A DNA stretch of 41,896 bases from Paenisporosarcina sp. TG20. Its GTDB lineage: Bacteria; Bacillota; Bacilli; Bacillales_A; Planococcaceae. The stretch covers positions 1 through 41,896 of the forward strand of contig NZ_ALJG01000351.1 in assembly GCF_000286315.1 (NCBI RefSeq), read 5' to 3'. This document shows positions 9,339-18,384 of the stretch, piece after piece; within the stretch, counting starts at the first letter, position 1, and every line of letters starts with the position of its first letter. The notes below the pieces were generated by a model. The model saw nothing but the letters and a program-made list of their open reading frames with translations. It made no database searches and was not told where the DNA came from. Position numbers and translations under genes: made by a program.

Positions 9339-10010
9339 ATGAATAGAGCGTCAATTATAATTGTTGGAATCATCTTCAGTATTGGATTATTACTGATCGG
9401 GTTTATTTCATTGGAGATAATAAAAGGTAAAGAAGAGAATTTTGATTTTCCACTTCCAGTAAAAGAACTAAATAAAATTGAAAATTCGGTGAAAACACCT
9501 TCAGGAATAGAGAAAGACGTTGATATAGAAATATTTACCAATGCAAAAAAGGAAGCATCAAGATGGAACCAAACCGTAAGAAATCAGTTTGGTACAAAGG
9601 GTAGATATGAGATTGACTTGGATAATATTGCAAAAGATGAAACGAAGTCCGATGGGTATGTAACCACGTTTTACTATGTAATTGAAAATTCCTTAGACAT
9701 AAGAATTGTGTATATAGTTGATAATGTGACAAAAAATGTAATCGAAATGAGGTTAGTTGGGTATGAAGAGGCTGGGGTTAACAGAGGAGCGATATTTCAA
9801 GCAATGAGTGTATTTATAAGTTATGTAGATAATTATTTAGAAAGTAATATGCCACTACCCCAAACCGGTGGACAATTGATAGAAACTTCATTTGGGACAG
9901 ATCTTGAAGGTGTAAATAAAGTTGAAGTTGAATTTAGTGGAAAGAAATATTATTTTGTTCTGGATGTTTCAAACGGAATGAATATGTTGGTTTATCCAAT
10001 TATACAATGA
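9339..10010 (+). CDS. Unknown protein with N-terminal membrane anchor
   Basis: 223 residues. Residues of about 5-28 (ASIIIVGIIFSIGLLLIGFISLEII) form one transmembrane helix, after which the protein is soluble and probably outside the cell. I recognise no family. The soluble part alternates charged and aromatic beta-like stretches (YVTTFYYVIENSLDIRIVYIVD) and has no cysteines or catalytic motif that I can see. The ATG at 9339 is chosen because AAGGAG lies 7 nt upstream. A TTG 10 codons earlier lacks a site. No terminator is obvious. The next feature is a GC-rich repeat broken by an IS. Confidence 0.7.
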   Translation: MNRASIIIVGIIFSIGLLLIGFISLEIIKGKEENFDFPLPVKELNKIENSVKTPSGIEKDVDIEIFTNAKKEASRWNQTVRNQFGTKGRYEIDLDNIAKDETKSDGYVTTFYYVIENSLDIRIVYIVDNVTKNVIEMRLVGYEEAGVNRGAIFQAMSVFISYVDNYLESNMPLPQTGGQLIETSFGTDLEGVNKVEVEFSGKKYYFVLDVSNGMNMLVYPIIQ

Positions 10011-10098
10011 AGGTAAAAATCGGCCGATAACCTCGGAAGGCACTGAAAAAGTCAATTTATAATTTCTTAGCTTATGGACTAGTACAGGTGATTTCCGT

Positions 10099-10134
10099 TG
10101 CTGGCGGACGCTTTCCGCGGGCGAGCGCCGAGCC
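10099..10134 (+). repeat. Left part of a GC-rich palindromic interspersed repeat
   Basis: GC-rich sequence (GCTGGCGGACGCTTTCCGCG, then GGCGAGCGCCGAGCC) in an AT-rich setting. It resembles interspersed palindromic repeats I recall from Bacillaceae genomes. It is cut off by the IS at 10135 and continues at 11825. Confidence 0.65.
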
Positions 10135-11814
10135 CAATGTCATCAAGCTAAAGAGTCAATAACTTACAGCTCCCATATCAATCATTCGAAATGGAGAACC
10201 TACGTTCAATTAATTGACGGCCTATTTTTGGATGAGGAAAAAAGGCAATAGGATGCCCGGGGCTTGGTATTCAATTTTTTCAAGTCCCTGTGTTCTTCTC
10301 TTTAGTTTCATCAAACGGTTATACCAGGTCCTCTCTTTACTAAAATAATGTTACAGACATCTTTTTTGATTTAGGCTATATTTATTTGCTTTTAGCCCCA
10401 TATTGCGTGGAAAACTTCTTCCAGGACGAATGGGAACTTTATTTCGCGAAATCTCTTTCATAATCCGATGAAAGATGGCCTCACGCTTTTTGGGATGACC
10501 TTCGAGTAACATCAAAATCAGCGAATTCTTTAACTTTCCAATAAGAATATTTGTGTTAACCTGATAGTCGTATTTTAACTTTTTGCCTTTATTCTTTTGA
10601 GCAATATTCTCGTTTGCTTCGTGCTTTAAGAGGGCAGCCATATTGGTTAAATAAATGGATGCATAAAAGTCCTGTTCAACAGCGATCACTGTGTCACCCG
10701 TAAAGTTTTGAATTTGAAGGTTGTTTTTTAATTCATTATACTTACTTTCAATTCTCCAACGTTTAAAATACAGCTCTTTGAATTCTTGAATACCTAGGTC
10801 TTCATCCAAAAGATTTGTCACGAGAACTTCTTCTTCACCGGAATCTAACAAAAGTCGTATTACACGTAAACGAATTTTCTTTCCTTCAAAGTCTATCTCT
10901 ATTATTTGATCTGGTTCTCGGGCTTCCATGACTTCTTTCATTGTGGAACGAGAAACACGTATTAAAAACTTAATTTTGCTCGATACCAAATAGGAGATGA
11001 ATTTTTTGGAAGGATATCCTCTATCAAAAAGAATGAGATCATTTTTTAATCCTTTCATTTTCAGCTTTTCAATAAGTTCCTTGACACCATCGCGTTCTGC
11101 AAAAGTATACTTGCCGATTGTTGATACCATGATGATATTGTTTTCTAAATCATAGATACAAGAAGCCCTGGCACGAGCGAATTTTCTAGTCTTATTTTCA
11201 ACATAGCCAAATTCATTTCTTAGCTGTTTAGAATTGTTCAGCTCTATGACAGAGCCATCAATAGCGGAAAGTCTATACCCTCTAAAGGTTTTCATGACGC
11301 CATCATCATAAAACCATTCTGTGACAGCATCAGCTAATTTGATAAAAGCAGTGGGAGATATTTCCCGTCTCGCCTCGGAAAATCCCTGCTTCGTGATGCT
11401 AAGTTCTGTACGATTCAGTAGGTTAAAAAAGTCATCTAATTCAAGTTGAACCGACTTTTTTACAAGGTTCATACAGAATAAAATGATACTAGTAAAATTC
11501 AATTTATTGTTTCCTTGACGTGTAAAATAAGTTGACTTCGTCCGAGATTCACACATAAATATCACATCGTTCAAAAGCTCTTCTGTCACTCGTATTGCGC
11601 CTAAAAAAGTCTTGCTTTTCATGATAATCCCTACTATCGAATTTGATATACCAAATAAAGGTATCCGAATCGATTGTTAGGTGTTTATTGAAAAGTCAAG
11701 TTACATTTAAGCGAATTGTTGACAAATTTACAACACTTAAAAAGCATAATCAAAAAGACACATTAGTCAGACGGGATATACCCTAATATATGGGAAACTA
11801 GCTTGATGACATTG
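10135..11814 (-). mobile_element. Intact IS4-family insertion sequence (IS231-like)
   Basis: A 1680-bp element. The ends are inverted: CAATGTCATCAAGCTA from 10135 inward and its complement TAGCTTGATGACATTG ending at 11814. The flanks carry the 10-bp direct repeat GCGCCGAGCC (10125-10134 and 11815-11824), a target duplication of the length typical of IS231 relatives. The ends also resemble the IS231 end sequence as I recall it. One full-length transposase is inside, so the element may be active. The target is a GC-rich palindromic repeat. Confidence 0.9.
10351..11622 (-). CDS. IS4-family transposase, intact
   Basis: A 423-residue DDE transposase. The first Asp is in SAIDGSVIEL, the second in ILFDRGYPSK and the Glu in YFKRWRIESKYNELK. 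That stretch gives the Y-(2)-R-(3)-E-(6)-K signature of IS4 enzymes. It is uninterrupted and fills most of the element. The GTAGGGATT before the ATG at 11622 is a modest ribosome site. It catalyses cut-and-paste movement of its own IS. Confidence 0.93.
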   Translation of the reverse strand: MKSKTFLGAIRVTEELLNDVIFMCESRTKSTYFTRQGNNKLNFTSIILFCMNLVKKSVQLELDDFFNLLNRTELSITKQGFSEARREISPTAFIKLADAVTEWFYDDGVMKTFRGYRLSAIDGSVIELNNSKQLRNEFGYVENKTRKFARARASCIYDLENNIIMVSTIGKYTFAERDGVKELIEKLKMKGLKNDLILFDRGYPSKKFISYLVSSKIKFLIRVSRSTMKEVMEAREPDQIIEIDFEGKKIRLRVIRLLLDSGEEEVLVTNLLDEDLGIQEFKELYFKRWRIESKYNELKNNLQIQNFTGDTVIAVEQDFYASIYLTNMAALLKHEANENIAQKNKGKKLKYDYQVNTNILIGKLKNSLILMLLEGHPKKREAIFHRIMKEISRNKVPIRPGRSFPRNMGLKANKYSLNQKRCL

Positions 11815-11960
11815 GCGCCGAGCCTCCTCGTCGCTTGAAAAACCGGTGCTCCTGCATCGCTTCGCTAGCTTCGTCGCAAACGAATTGGGCAAAATTGCTT
11901 TTGCCCAATTTGCTTCCTGCGGGGTCTCGTCTGTCTCGCTTTTCCCGCAGGAGTCGCCGC
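11815..11960 (+). repeat. Right part of the GC-rich palindromic repeat
   Basis: Continuation of the repeat cut by the IS. It begins with the duplicated GCGCCGAGCC. Inside are a perfect 12-bp inverted repeat AATTGGGCAAAA/TTTTGCCCAATT (11883-11910, loop TTGC) and a CCTGCGGG/CCCGCAGG pair (about 11926-11952). Joined to the left part it makes an element of about 180 bp that could fold into several stems. It directly replaces the 5' part of the IS1182 transposase that follows. Confidence 0.6.
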
Positions 11961-11972
11961 CTTCCACTTCAA

Positions 11973-12305
11973 TCACTTTCTAAGGACGATATGTTGTTAA
12001 AATATTTCCTAGGCATGGCGCCAGAAGCTTCGGTGATTGATCCGAGTTCCTTAACGAAGTTCCGTAAACTTCGTCTTCAAGACGTGAATTTACTAGATAT
12101 ACTCATTCAAAAGACGGTTGATATTACACTGGAAAAAGAACTCATCAAAAGCAAATCCATTATCGTGGATGCAACGCATACAAAAGCACGCTATACCCAA
12201 AAAATCACGTACAAATAAGAAAAATGTAGGGGTAAACCAAAGACAAACCTACTATTTTGATATTAATAAATGTAAAGTCTGTCCGTTTCGTGAAGGTTGT
12301 TCTTA
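11973..12305 (+). pseudogene. IS1182-family transposase remnant, internally deleted
   Basis: The first frame (11973-12218) gives the N-terminal IS1182 block LLKYFLGMAPEASVIDPSSL, TKFRKLRL and SIIVDATHTKARY. A second frame (about 12210-12305) then gives KNVGVNQRQTYYFDINKCKV followed by CPFREGC, which belongs several hundred residues further on in intact relatives. So the 5' end, the middle and the 3' end are missing and the frame shifts at the deletion. The 3' break coincides with the insertion of the next IS. The piece that would follow in an intact transposase is found 14 kb away at 26101. Confidence 0.85.
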
Positions 12306-13980
12306 AGTTTCGCACCCCTAAAAATGCGGTTTTCAAGCTACGAATTCCGTCGGAATCCTTCGCTAGGATAAGGTTCTTGCTTCATTCCATTTTGACCAAT
12401 TAAGCCGCTTTATCGTCCTCAAATAATTGATTTCCCAAAAAGGAACTCTCGAACAGCTCCTTGATGTGTACATATTCAGGTGATTTCTTAAAGACTTGAA
12501 TGTCAACTGCTCCCGATTCTGTAAACGCGGCAATGACCACGTCCAAAAGCTCCTCAAACAAGTTCCATAGTCGTTCCGCTATATTCTTTTCCACCATCTG
12601 ATCCTTGATTACCTCAAACAACCCGCCCAATGTTTCATAGTCGTTCATCCTACGATAATAGGCTAAGAAGGAATACAAAATATACGTTGTGGTTACATGG
12701 GCAATTTGGGCACCAAAGTTCTGAGACTGGCATTTACCTAATCGAAGAAGTTGTTTGGTCTCTTTGAAAAAAACCTCAATCGTCCAGCGCACTGAATAGA
12801 CTTCCAACATTTCGAGGAAGGTCAAAGATTAGTCTGTAGACAGGAATAGTTTCCACTTTTTTTGGTAGGGAAATCGACAAAAATACACCTTCACCGTTTC
12901 ACCGATGGCCGCATACTCGACAGTCACTTCAAAGTAGCGTGTGTTTCTTTTGCGACAACGCTTTTCTTTCCCTTCATTCTGAAGGGTTTTTAGTAGTTGT
13001 TTGGCGTTCAATTCCTGTCCGTTGTAGGTGTATTTTCTGAAATCCTTTTTCATGGCACAAATCAGGTGCAACGCACCATTCTTAATCCCTCTAACGGTTG
13101 AGATGAACCCCTTACTTGGGAACCAGCTATCAACTAAAACATAGTTGGCTTGAAATCCATGTTTCACGGCTCTTTTAAGCATCATAAGTCCGCTGGTAAT
13201 CTTGCCCACATCAGACTCTTTCTTGCGCTTGGCTCCATTGGACCGGGGATCTCTTATTTTAGTGTATTGTTCTTTCCGGTGCTTTTGTTTCTGCGGTTTT
13301 TCTGCATGCAGGCTAAAATCAAGTGGAATAAAACTTGTCCCGTCAAACAGCCCCAACGTTAAGTTCTTAAACCCTAGTGTACTTTTCTTGCGGCCCGCTA
13401 CGTGATCATGAACATAGGAGATCTTTTCAATTTTCCGACCCGTACGAATATCAATCGTTTCATCCAAAATAAAGGCTGCTTTTTTGGCCATTGCCTTGTT
13501 CGGGTTTACTGGTTTTTGAAATTGTTTCGCGACAGTTAAAAGTAGATTGCGCCAAGGCATGCGCTCGTTATTCTTCAGACGGTAAAGAGCATCCTTTTTC
13601 ATCCCTGCCATGTTTTGATAACTGCTTTTATAAAGGGCGTTAACACTAGTGATTAGCATGAGTGGAAGCAACAACAATAAAGTCATAATGTCGGTGACAG
13701 AATAGCCTTGTTGTTTTTTAAATCCGACCCGATGACAAAGGGAACGAAATTTGAATTCTTTCATCGCATTTTGTATAATAGAATCAATAGAAAAACCATG
13801 TGATTGAAATACTTTTTCAATTTCTTTTACATTTTTCTGCATGATAACACGTCCTTTTTGGTTGATTTGGAATAGTACCTTAATTATACCAAAAAGTCAG
13901 TGTTCATGCGGGTTTTTCTTACCTTTTCGTTTCTTTCGAAGAGGCTTTTTTTATAGGATTTTCAATGTGCGAAACTTAAG
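12302..13980 (-). mobile_element. Second IS4-family element, defective
   Basis: About 1.68 kb, bounded by perfect 14-bp inverted repeats CTTAAGTTTCGCAC (12302-12315) and GTGCGAAACTTAAG (13967-13980). Because CTTAAG is itself a palindrome, it could be either the outer part of the ends or a 6-bp target duplication. In the second case the element is 12308-13974. It interrupts the IS1182 remnant. Its transposase has a stop codon. Confidence 0.8.
12400..13842 (-). pseudogene. IS4-family transposase broken by one in-frame TAA
   Basis: Residues 1-337 (13842 down to 12829) contain the first Asp in AAFILDETIDIR and the second in YVLVDSWFPSKGF. At STD-stop-SLTFLEMLEVY a TAA interrupts the frame. Downstream in the same frame come VYSVRWTIEVFFKETKQLL with the Y-(2)-R-(3)-E-(6)-K motif and the C-terminus, ending at 12400. 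A single base change (TTA Leu to TAA) would explain it. Without the catalytic Glu part the first product should be inactive. Upstream a TGGTATAAT extended -10 (about 13882-13890, minus strand) could be its promoter. Confidence 0.88.
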
Positions 13981-14737
13981 AATTAAAAGGATTGAGATTA
14001 TCTCAATAGAAAAAAGAAGACGTAAAGGCGTATTTGATCTTTTATAACTCTAGCTTTAAAAATATATTGCACTTATAGATAATGAGCATACCAGAAAGAG
14101 AAATCCTTCCAATGTGCAAGAGGATTAGTTTATTTAGAAAAAATGAGTAAGCCTGGTACAAAAGGTAAAGGGATTCCATGTATATTAACAAAAGGAAAAG
14201 CAAGTAAATAATCCAAATTAGTGCTGTTTTTACGTTCTCATACTGACACCCCAACAAATCTTGTTTCACGAGAATGAAGTTGATATAGAATTGTAAAAAT
14301 GCTAGCAAGGTATAGCGCTGTGGAGAAAAAATCCGCGGAGCTTTTTGGCGGTTTATCGGAGCTAATTGCACGGTTTTTTTCGGCAACAGTTAATTTCCGC
14401 TTTTCTACGACTGACATTCCTAAACCAAACATTTGGGGAATACAGACAAAAAAATGAATGTGAAGAGGATTTACGGTATGGAAGAGATATGCAGAAGATT
14501 TTTCAGTATAAGGAATGGTGAAATTTTATAATAGTTATAGAAAAAGAAAAGTTAGCGTGTAATGGTAGTAGTAATTATGATTTCAGATCATTTTGTTTAA
14601 GAAATACTTATTATTCAGGGTTGCTGCTTATCCTCGTTTAAAGCTATCAGCCCGTGATTTCTAAGCTTTGCATCACCGCTCTCTCTGAGCAACTACCTGA
14701 ATTTGATATTTTTTTAATAATTCCAAAAAAAGTAGTG
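13981..14737. other. Long gap between IS and kinase operon
   Basis: No supported gene. Two overlapping minus-strand frames (14042-14386 and 14238-14432) lack ribosome sites. One is rich in hydrophobic residues and may be a decayed membrane protein. The notable content is a folded segment at 14613-14702, listed separately. Confidence 0.4.
14613..14702. other. Structured 90-nt segment with possible pseudoknot
   Basis: The outer stem pairs ATTCAGG+GTTGCT (14613-14625) with AGCAAC+CCTGAAT (14688-14702, 2-nt bulge). Inside, AAAGC (about 14640-14644) can pair with GCTTT (about 14675-14679), and GTGAT (14654-14658) with ATCAC (14681-14685). These two pairings interleave as in a pseudoknot. It lies upstream of the kinase promoter, so it is not that operon's leader. 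It could be a relic of an IS200/IS605 end with its guide-like RNA, or another small RNA. The family is not recognised. Confidence 0.35.
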
Positions 14738-14766
14738 TTGAATATATCTTATCTTAGTAATATGAT
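14738..14766 (+). promoter_or_regulatory. Sigma-A promoter of the kinase operon
   Basis: TTGAAT (14738-14743), a 17-bp spacer and TATGAT (14761-14766). It leaves a leader of about 55 nt before the kinase ATG at 14828. No sigma-54 type -24/-12 pair is seen here. Confidence 0.6.
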
Positions 14767-14827
14767 GGATATAATCTTTATCTAGCAATGACTTGACTTC
14801 CTCATACATAGTAACGGGGGGCAATAA

Positions 14828-17014
14828 ATGAAAAATAAATTGAAAACGCTTTATTCTGATTTGTCTGAACCTATTAGGAGTAGTATTACAAAAAAATATG
14901 TGATTTTATTTGCGTTGACTTTTATTATTCCTAGCCTGCTAATATATCAGTTGATTGTTGGATATGCAGAGCGAATGATTGAGAACGATATTATCGAAAC
15001 AAATGTTTCTAATACTGATAGTATTGTAAAAAGAATCAATAAAGAAGTTAGCGATATTGTCCTACAATTACATTTAATTTCTGGGAATGTTATAGATAAT
15101 GAACTTGATGTAGATATAATTTTTGAACGCTCAAAAATAGCAATCTCTCAAAGTCCAATCGTCCATACGATCTATTTTCTTAACGAAAATCAAAAAATGA
15201 TCTTTGAAGCTCCTTTTGAACCCGAAATTGAGCCTTCTATCTATTATGACTACCCTAAGTTCGAGCGCGTTAAAAGGAGTCTTAACTATGCGGTATCAGA
15301 CTTTGCTCCTAATTCCCGTGGTGATACTGTTGTATCAGTTGCAATTCCAGTACTAAATAAAAAACATGAGTTTAAAGGTGTTTTAATTGCTGAACTTGGG
15401 AAGGATTATCTTTCATCTGTGTTAAAAAGTTTTATTGGAACAAAAGGTCATTTTAGTTTTATCGTTGATAATCATGGGAAAGTCCTTTCCTCTACTAATG
15501 GAAAAGAAGTAGGTTTGGACTATTCCTCAGAGTTAATTGTTAAAAAGTTATTTCAAGATTCATTTGGTGTAATGAAGGAGACGTATCTTGATGAAAAAAG
15601 TGTAATTGCCTACCAAACGATGCGTGATGGTTGGGCCTTAGCGTATGGAGTACCAGAAAGCATAGCATTTGAACCAATCCGCAAGCTATCGTTCCTTTTT
15701 ACAATTAGTTTTTTAGGGGTTTTTGCTCTTTCAATCCTTTTTATATGGATGGGGATGCGTAATATTGTATATCCAATTGTGCGGCTAACAAATTATGCGA
15801 AGGAATATCGTAAAAAAATGTACTATGAGTCTACAGATAGTCATCAGTGCTATCAAAATGATGAATTAGGAGTACTGAGAAAAACGATTATTTCAGTAGG
15901 AAACAGTAATTATCAAAAACAAAAAATGTTGGAGGAAAAGGAAAGATATCTTCATGATGTTATTGAGGGAATACCCTATGCAATAGTAACGGTAAATAAA
16001 GATGCTATGATCACATATGTTAATCAGCAGTTTGAAAAAATGGTAGGTTTTTCTCGTAACAAATTGTTAGACGTAACTTTATCAGAACTCCCAATAAAAA
16101 ACGATAAAAACGACTTCAGGTTACTACATTCTTTAGTATCTAAAGAAACCTCAAGTGAGTGTGAGAGTTATATTATTAATGCAGATGGTCAAAAGCATAT
16201 TGTCAAAATAGCAACCGCCAAATTATATAACGAGCAAAAAGAGGCAATTGGTAGTATTGCTGTTTTACAAGATATTTCTCAAATGAAATTGTTAGAATCA
16301 CGCCTTAAACAAAATGATAAGCTTGCAATTATCGGACAAATTACTACAGGAATTGCCCATGAGATAAAAAATCCTTTAGCTATTTTATCAGGATCTGCTG
16401 AGTTATTAGTAGATGAAGTAGAGGAAGAAAACAGTTCTTCTGAAATAGTGGAATTATCAAAGGATATCCATCAAGTAGTACGCAGGATGAACAGTATTGT
16501 TAATAACTTTCTCAGCTTTGCTAAAATAAATAAAAAGGATGCTGAGTCATTTGACGTTTCGATGGTGATGGAAGAAGTATTGCATCTTGTCCGTTTAAAA
16601 ACTAGTGAGTCGAGAATAGAAGTGATTCGACAGTATGAACCTACGTCCGAAATAATAGGCCTTCATGATCAATTAATACAAGCTTTTTTAAACTTGGTTC
16701 TAAATGCAATTGAGGCAATGCCTATTGAAGGGACATTAACTGTATCAACTTTTGAGGTAATACAAGCAAAACAGGGAAGATGCGTAATTGTAGCTATAGA
16801 TGATACAGGACCGGGTATTCCTGAAAAAGATGTGGAGTGGTTATTTGATCCATTTTTTTCTACAAAAGAAACAGGTAATGGACTGGGGTTAACCATCGCT
16901 AGAGATATAGTCAGAGAGCATAACGGTGAATTAAAAATAGAAAGTTCAAGTGAGGGAACATCGTTTCAGTGTTGTTTTTTAGTAAATACGGGGGTGGAAG
17001 TGGAGAATGAATAA
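14828..17014 (+). CDS. Membrane sensor histidine kinase, Cache-PAS-HisKA
   Basis: A 728-residue kinase. TM1 is at about 23-45, an extracellular Cache-like sensor at about 46-285, TM2 at about 286-310 and a HAMP-like linker after it. A PAS domain follows at about 371-490 (IVTVNKDAMITYVNQQFEKM). HisKA carries H511 in GIAHEIKNPLA, and the ATPase domain shows the N box NLVLNAIEAMP and the G boxes DDTGPGIP and TGNGLGL. The order is that of NtrB/AtoS-type kinases paired with NtrC-type regulators. GTAACGGGGGGC lies before the ATG. The 3' end overlaps the regulator gene by 8 bp, so the two are translationally coupled. The ligand is probably linked to the lipoprotein two genes on; that is inference. 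Confidence 0.92.
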   Translation: MKNKLKTLYSDLSEPIRSSITKKYVILFALTFIIPSLLIYQLIVGYAERMIENDIIETNVSNTDSIVKRINKEVSDIVLQLHLISGNVIDNELDVDIIFERSKIAISQSPIVHTIYFLNENQKMIFEAPFEPEIEPSIYYDYPKFERVKRSLNYAVSDFAPNSRGDTVVSVAIPVLNKKHEFKGVLIAELGKDYLSSVLKSFIGTKGHFSFIVDNHGKVLSSTNGKEVGLDYSSELIVKKLFQDSFGVMKETYLDEKSVIAYQTMRDGWALAYGVPESIAFEPIRKLSFLFTISFLGVFALSILFIWMGMRNIVYPIVRLTNYAKEYRKKMYYESTDSHQCYQNDELGVLRKTIISVGNSNYQKQKMLEEKERYLHDVIEGIPYAIVTVNKDAMITYVNQQFEKMVGFSRNKLLDVTLSELPIKNDKNDFRLLHSLVSKETSSECESYIINADGQKHIVKIATAKLYNEQKEAIGSIAVLQDISQMKLLESRLKQNDKLAIIGQITTGIAHEIKNPLAILSGSAELLVDEVEEENSSSEIVELSKDIHQVVRRMNSIVNNFLSFAKINKKDAESFDVSMVMEEVLHLVRLKTSESRIEVIRQYEPTSEIIGLHDQLIQAFLNLVLNAIEAMPIEGTLTVSTFEVIQAKQGRCVIVAIDDTGPGIPEKDVEWLFDPFFSTKETGNGLGLTIARDIVREHNGELKIESSSEGTSFQCCFLVNTGVEVENE

Positions 17015-18374
17015 ACAATTATCAGTATTAGTAGTAGATGATGAAGTGCAACTATGCAAATTAGTCGCCCGTAAATTGAAAAAATCAGGTATTCTATCCC
17101 ACCTTGCCCATGATGGAGCTGATGCATTATCAGTATTAAATAATAAACAAATTGATGCGGTTATTTTAGATTATATGCTACCTGATATGACAGGATTGGA
17201 TGTACTAAAAGAAATCCAAAACAGAGGTGGAAATATTCCAGTTATCATGTTAACAGCGTATGCAAACGTAGAAAATGCTGTTTCTGCAATGAAGTTAGGA
17301 GCTACTGATTATCTAAATAAACCGATAGAATTAGAGGAGTTAAAAAATATCGTAGTAAAGAGTTGTTACCATAAGGTAAGAGAACCTAAAGAGGGTGAAA
17401 AATTAGGAGAAGATATATTCGCTTTTCAAAACAAAAAAATAAAACAGGTGATGGAGCTTTTAACTCAAGTGAAGGAAACCGACGCCAGTATTTTAATTTC
17501 AGGTGAAAGTGGCGTTGGAAAGACAGTTCTTGCTCGATGGGTTCATGAACAAAGTAGTCGTAGCAAAAAACCTTTTTTTTCCATCAACTGTGCTGCGATC
17601 CCAGAGTTATTATTGGAAAGTGAGTTGTTTGGCTATCAAAAAGGAGCATTTAATGGCGCAACAACTTCAAAGGTCGGAATATTTGTTTCGTCAGATGGAG
17701 GGACGATTTTATTAGATGAGATTGGAGATATCTCACCGAACATGCAGGCGAAATTATTACAACTACTTGAAGATAAGCGTGTCATGCAGTTAGGTAGTAA
17801 TGATTTTCAAACTGTAGATGTAAGAATTATTACGGCCACAAATAAGGACGTAAAAGAATTAATAAGAAAAGGTGATTTTAGAGAAGACTTGTATTATCGC
17901 TTAAATTTGATTGAAGTAGAAGTCCCCCCATTACGAGAACGGAGGGAGGATATTCCGTTTTTAATTAAACATCAGCTTATAAAATTAAATGATAAATACA
18001 AAAAGAAGATAGAAATTGATCCACGTAGTGTAACCATTTTTACAAACTACCAATGGCCAGGAAACATAAGAGAATTACTTAATACCCTTGAACGAGCTCA
18101 TATCTTAAAGCGTTTCGGTACAATTGTTCCAGAGGATTTAGTTAAAGCTTCATTTCAATTTGAGGAAGCACAACACGAGTTATTGACAGGCGAAGTTGTA
18201 AATAAAAATTTCTTTTCTGGAAATCTTCCAGAAGTATTAGAAGAAGTTGAAGAACAAATGATTAAGAAGGCACTAATAGAGACAAACGGTAACCAAACGA
18301 AAGCTGCAGAAAAACTAGGAATTGCAAGGCATACACTAATCTACAAAATAAAAAAATTCAGTTTAAAACTATAA
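17007..18374 (+). CDS. NtrC-family response regulator with GAFNGA variant
   Basis: 455 residues in NtrC order. The receiver has the acidic pair D11/D12 and phospho-acceptor D55 (VILDYMLPD). The AAA+ domain has Walker A GESGVGKT (166-173) and Walker B ILLDEIGD (D237). A Fis-type helix-turn-helix ends the protein (GNQTKAAEKLGIARHTLIYK). The loop that normally reads GAFTGA and touches sigma-54 reads GAFNGA here (213-218), with N at the key Thr. It is the partner of the upstream kinase (8-bp overlap). Likely targets are its own neighbourhood, above all the lyase operon, but I find no -24/-12 promoter in the gaps. Whether it activates sigma-54 as usual is open. Confidence 0.93.
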   Translation: MNKQLSVLVVDDEVQLCKLVARKLKKSGILSHLAHDGADALSVLNNKQIDAVILDYMLPDMTGLDVLKEIQNRGGNIPVIMLTAYANVENAVSAMKLGATDYLNKPIELEELKNIVVKSCYHKVREPKEGEKLGEDIFAFQNKKIKQVMELLTQVKETDASILISGESGVGKTVLARWVHEQSSRSKKPFFSINCAAIPELLLESELFGYQKGAFNGATTSKVGIFVSSDGGTILLDEIGDISPNMQAKLLQLLEDKRVMQLGSNDFQTVDVRIITATNKDVKELIRKGDFREDLYYRLNLIEVEVPPLRERREDIPFLIKHQLIKLNDKYKKKIEIDPRSVTIFTNYQWPGNIRELLNTLERAHILKRFGTIVPEDLVKASFQFEEAQHELLTGEVVNKNFFSGNLPEVLEEVEEQMIKKALIETNGNQTKAAEKLGIARHTLIYKIKKFSLKL

Positions 18375-18384
18375 GGTGGTTATA

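Noticed and set aside
12829-12834. Recoding of the TAA inside the second IS4 transposase
   Set aside because: No slippery site or stimulating structure is apparent, and a single Leu to stop mutation explains it.
14042-14432. Two overlapping minus-strand frames, one hydrophobic
   Set aside because: No ribosome binding site, an unlikely TTG start for the longer one and no recognisable family. They may be a decayed membrane protein gene.
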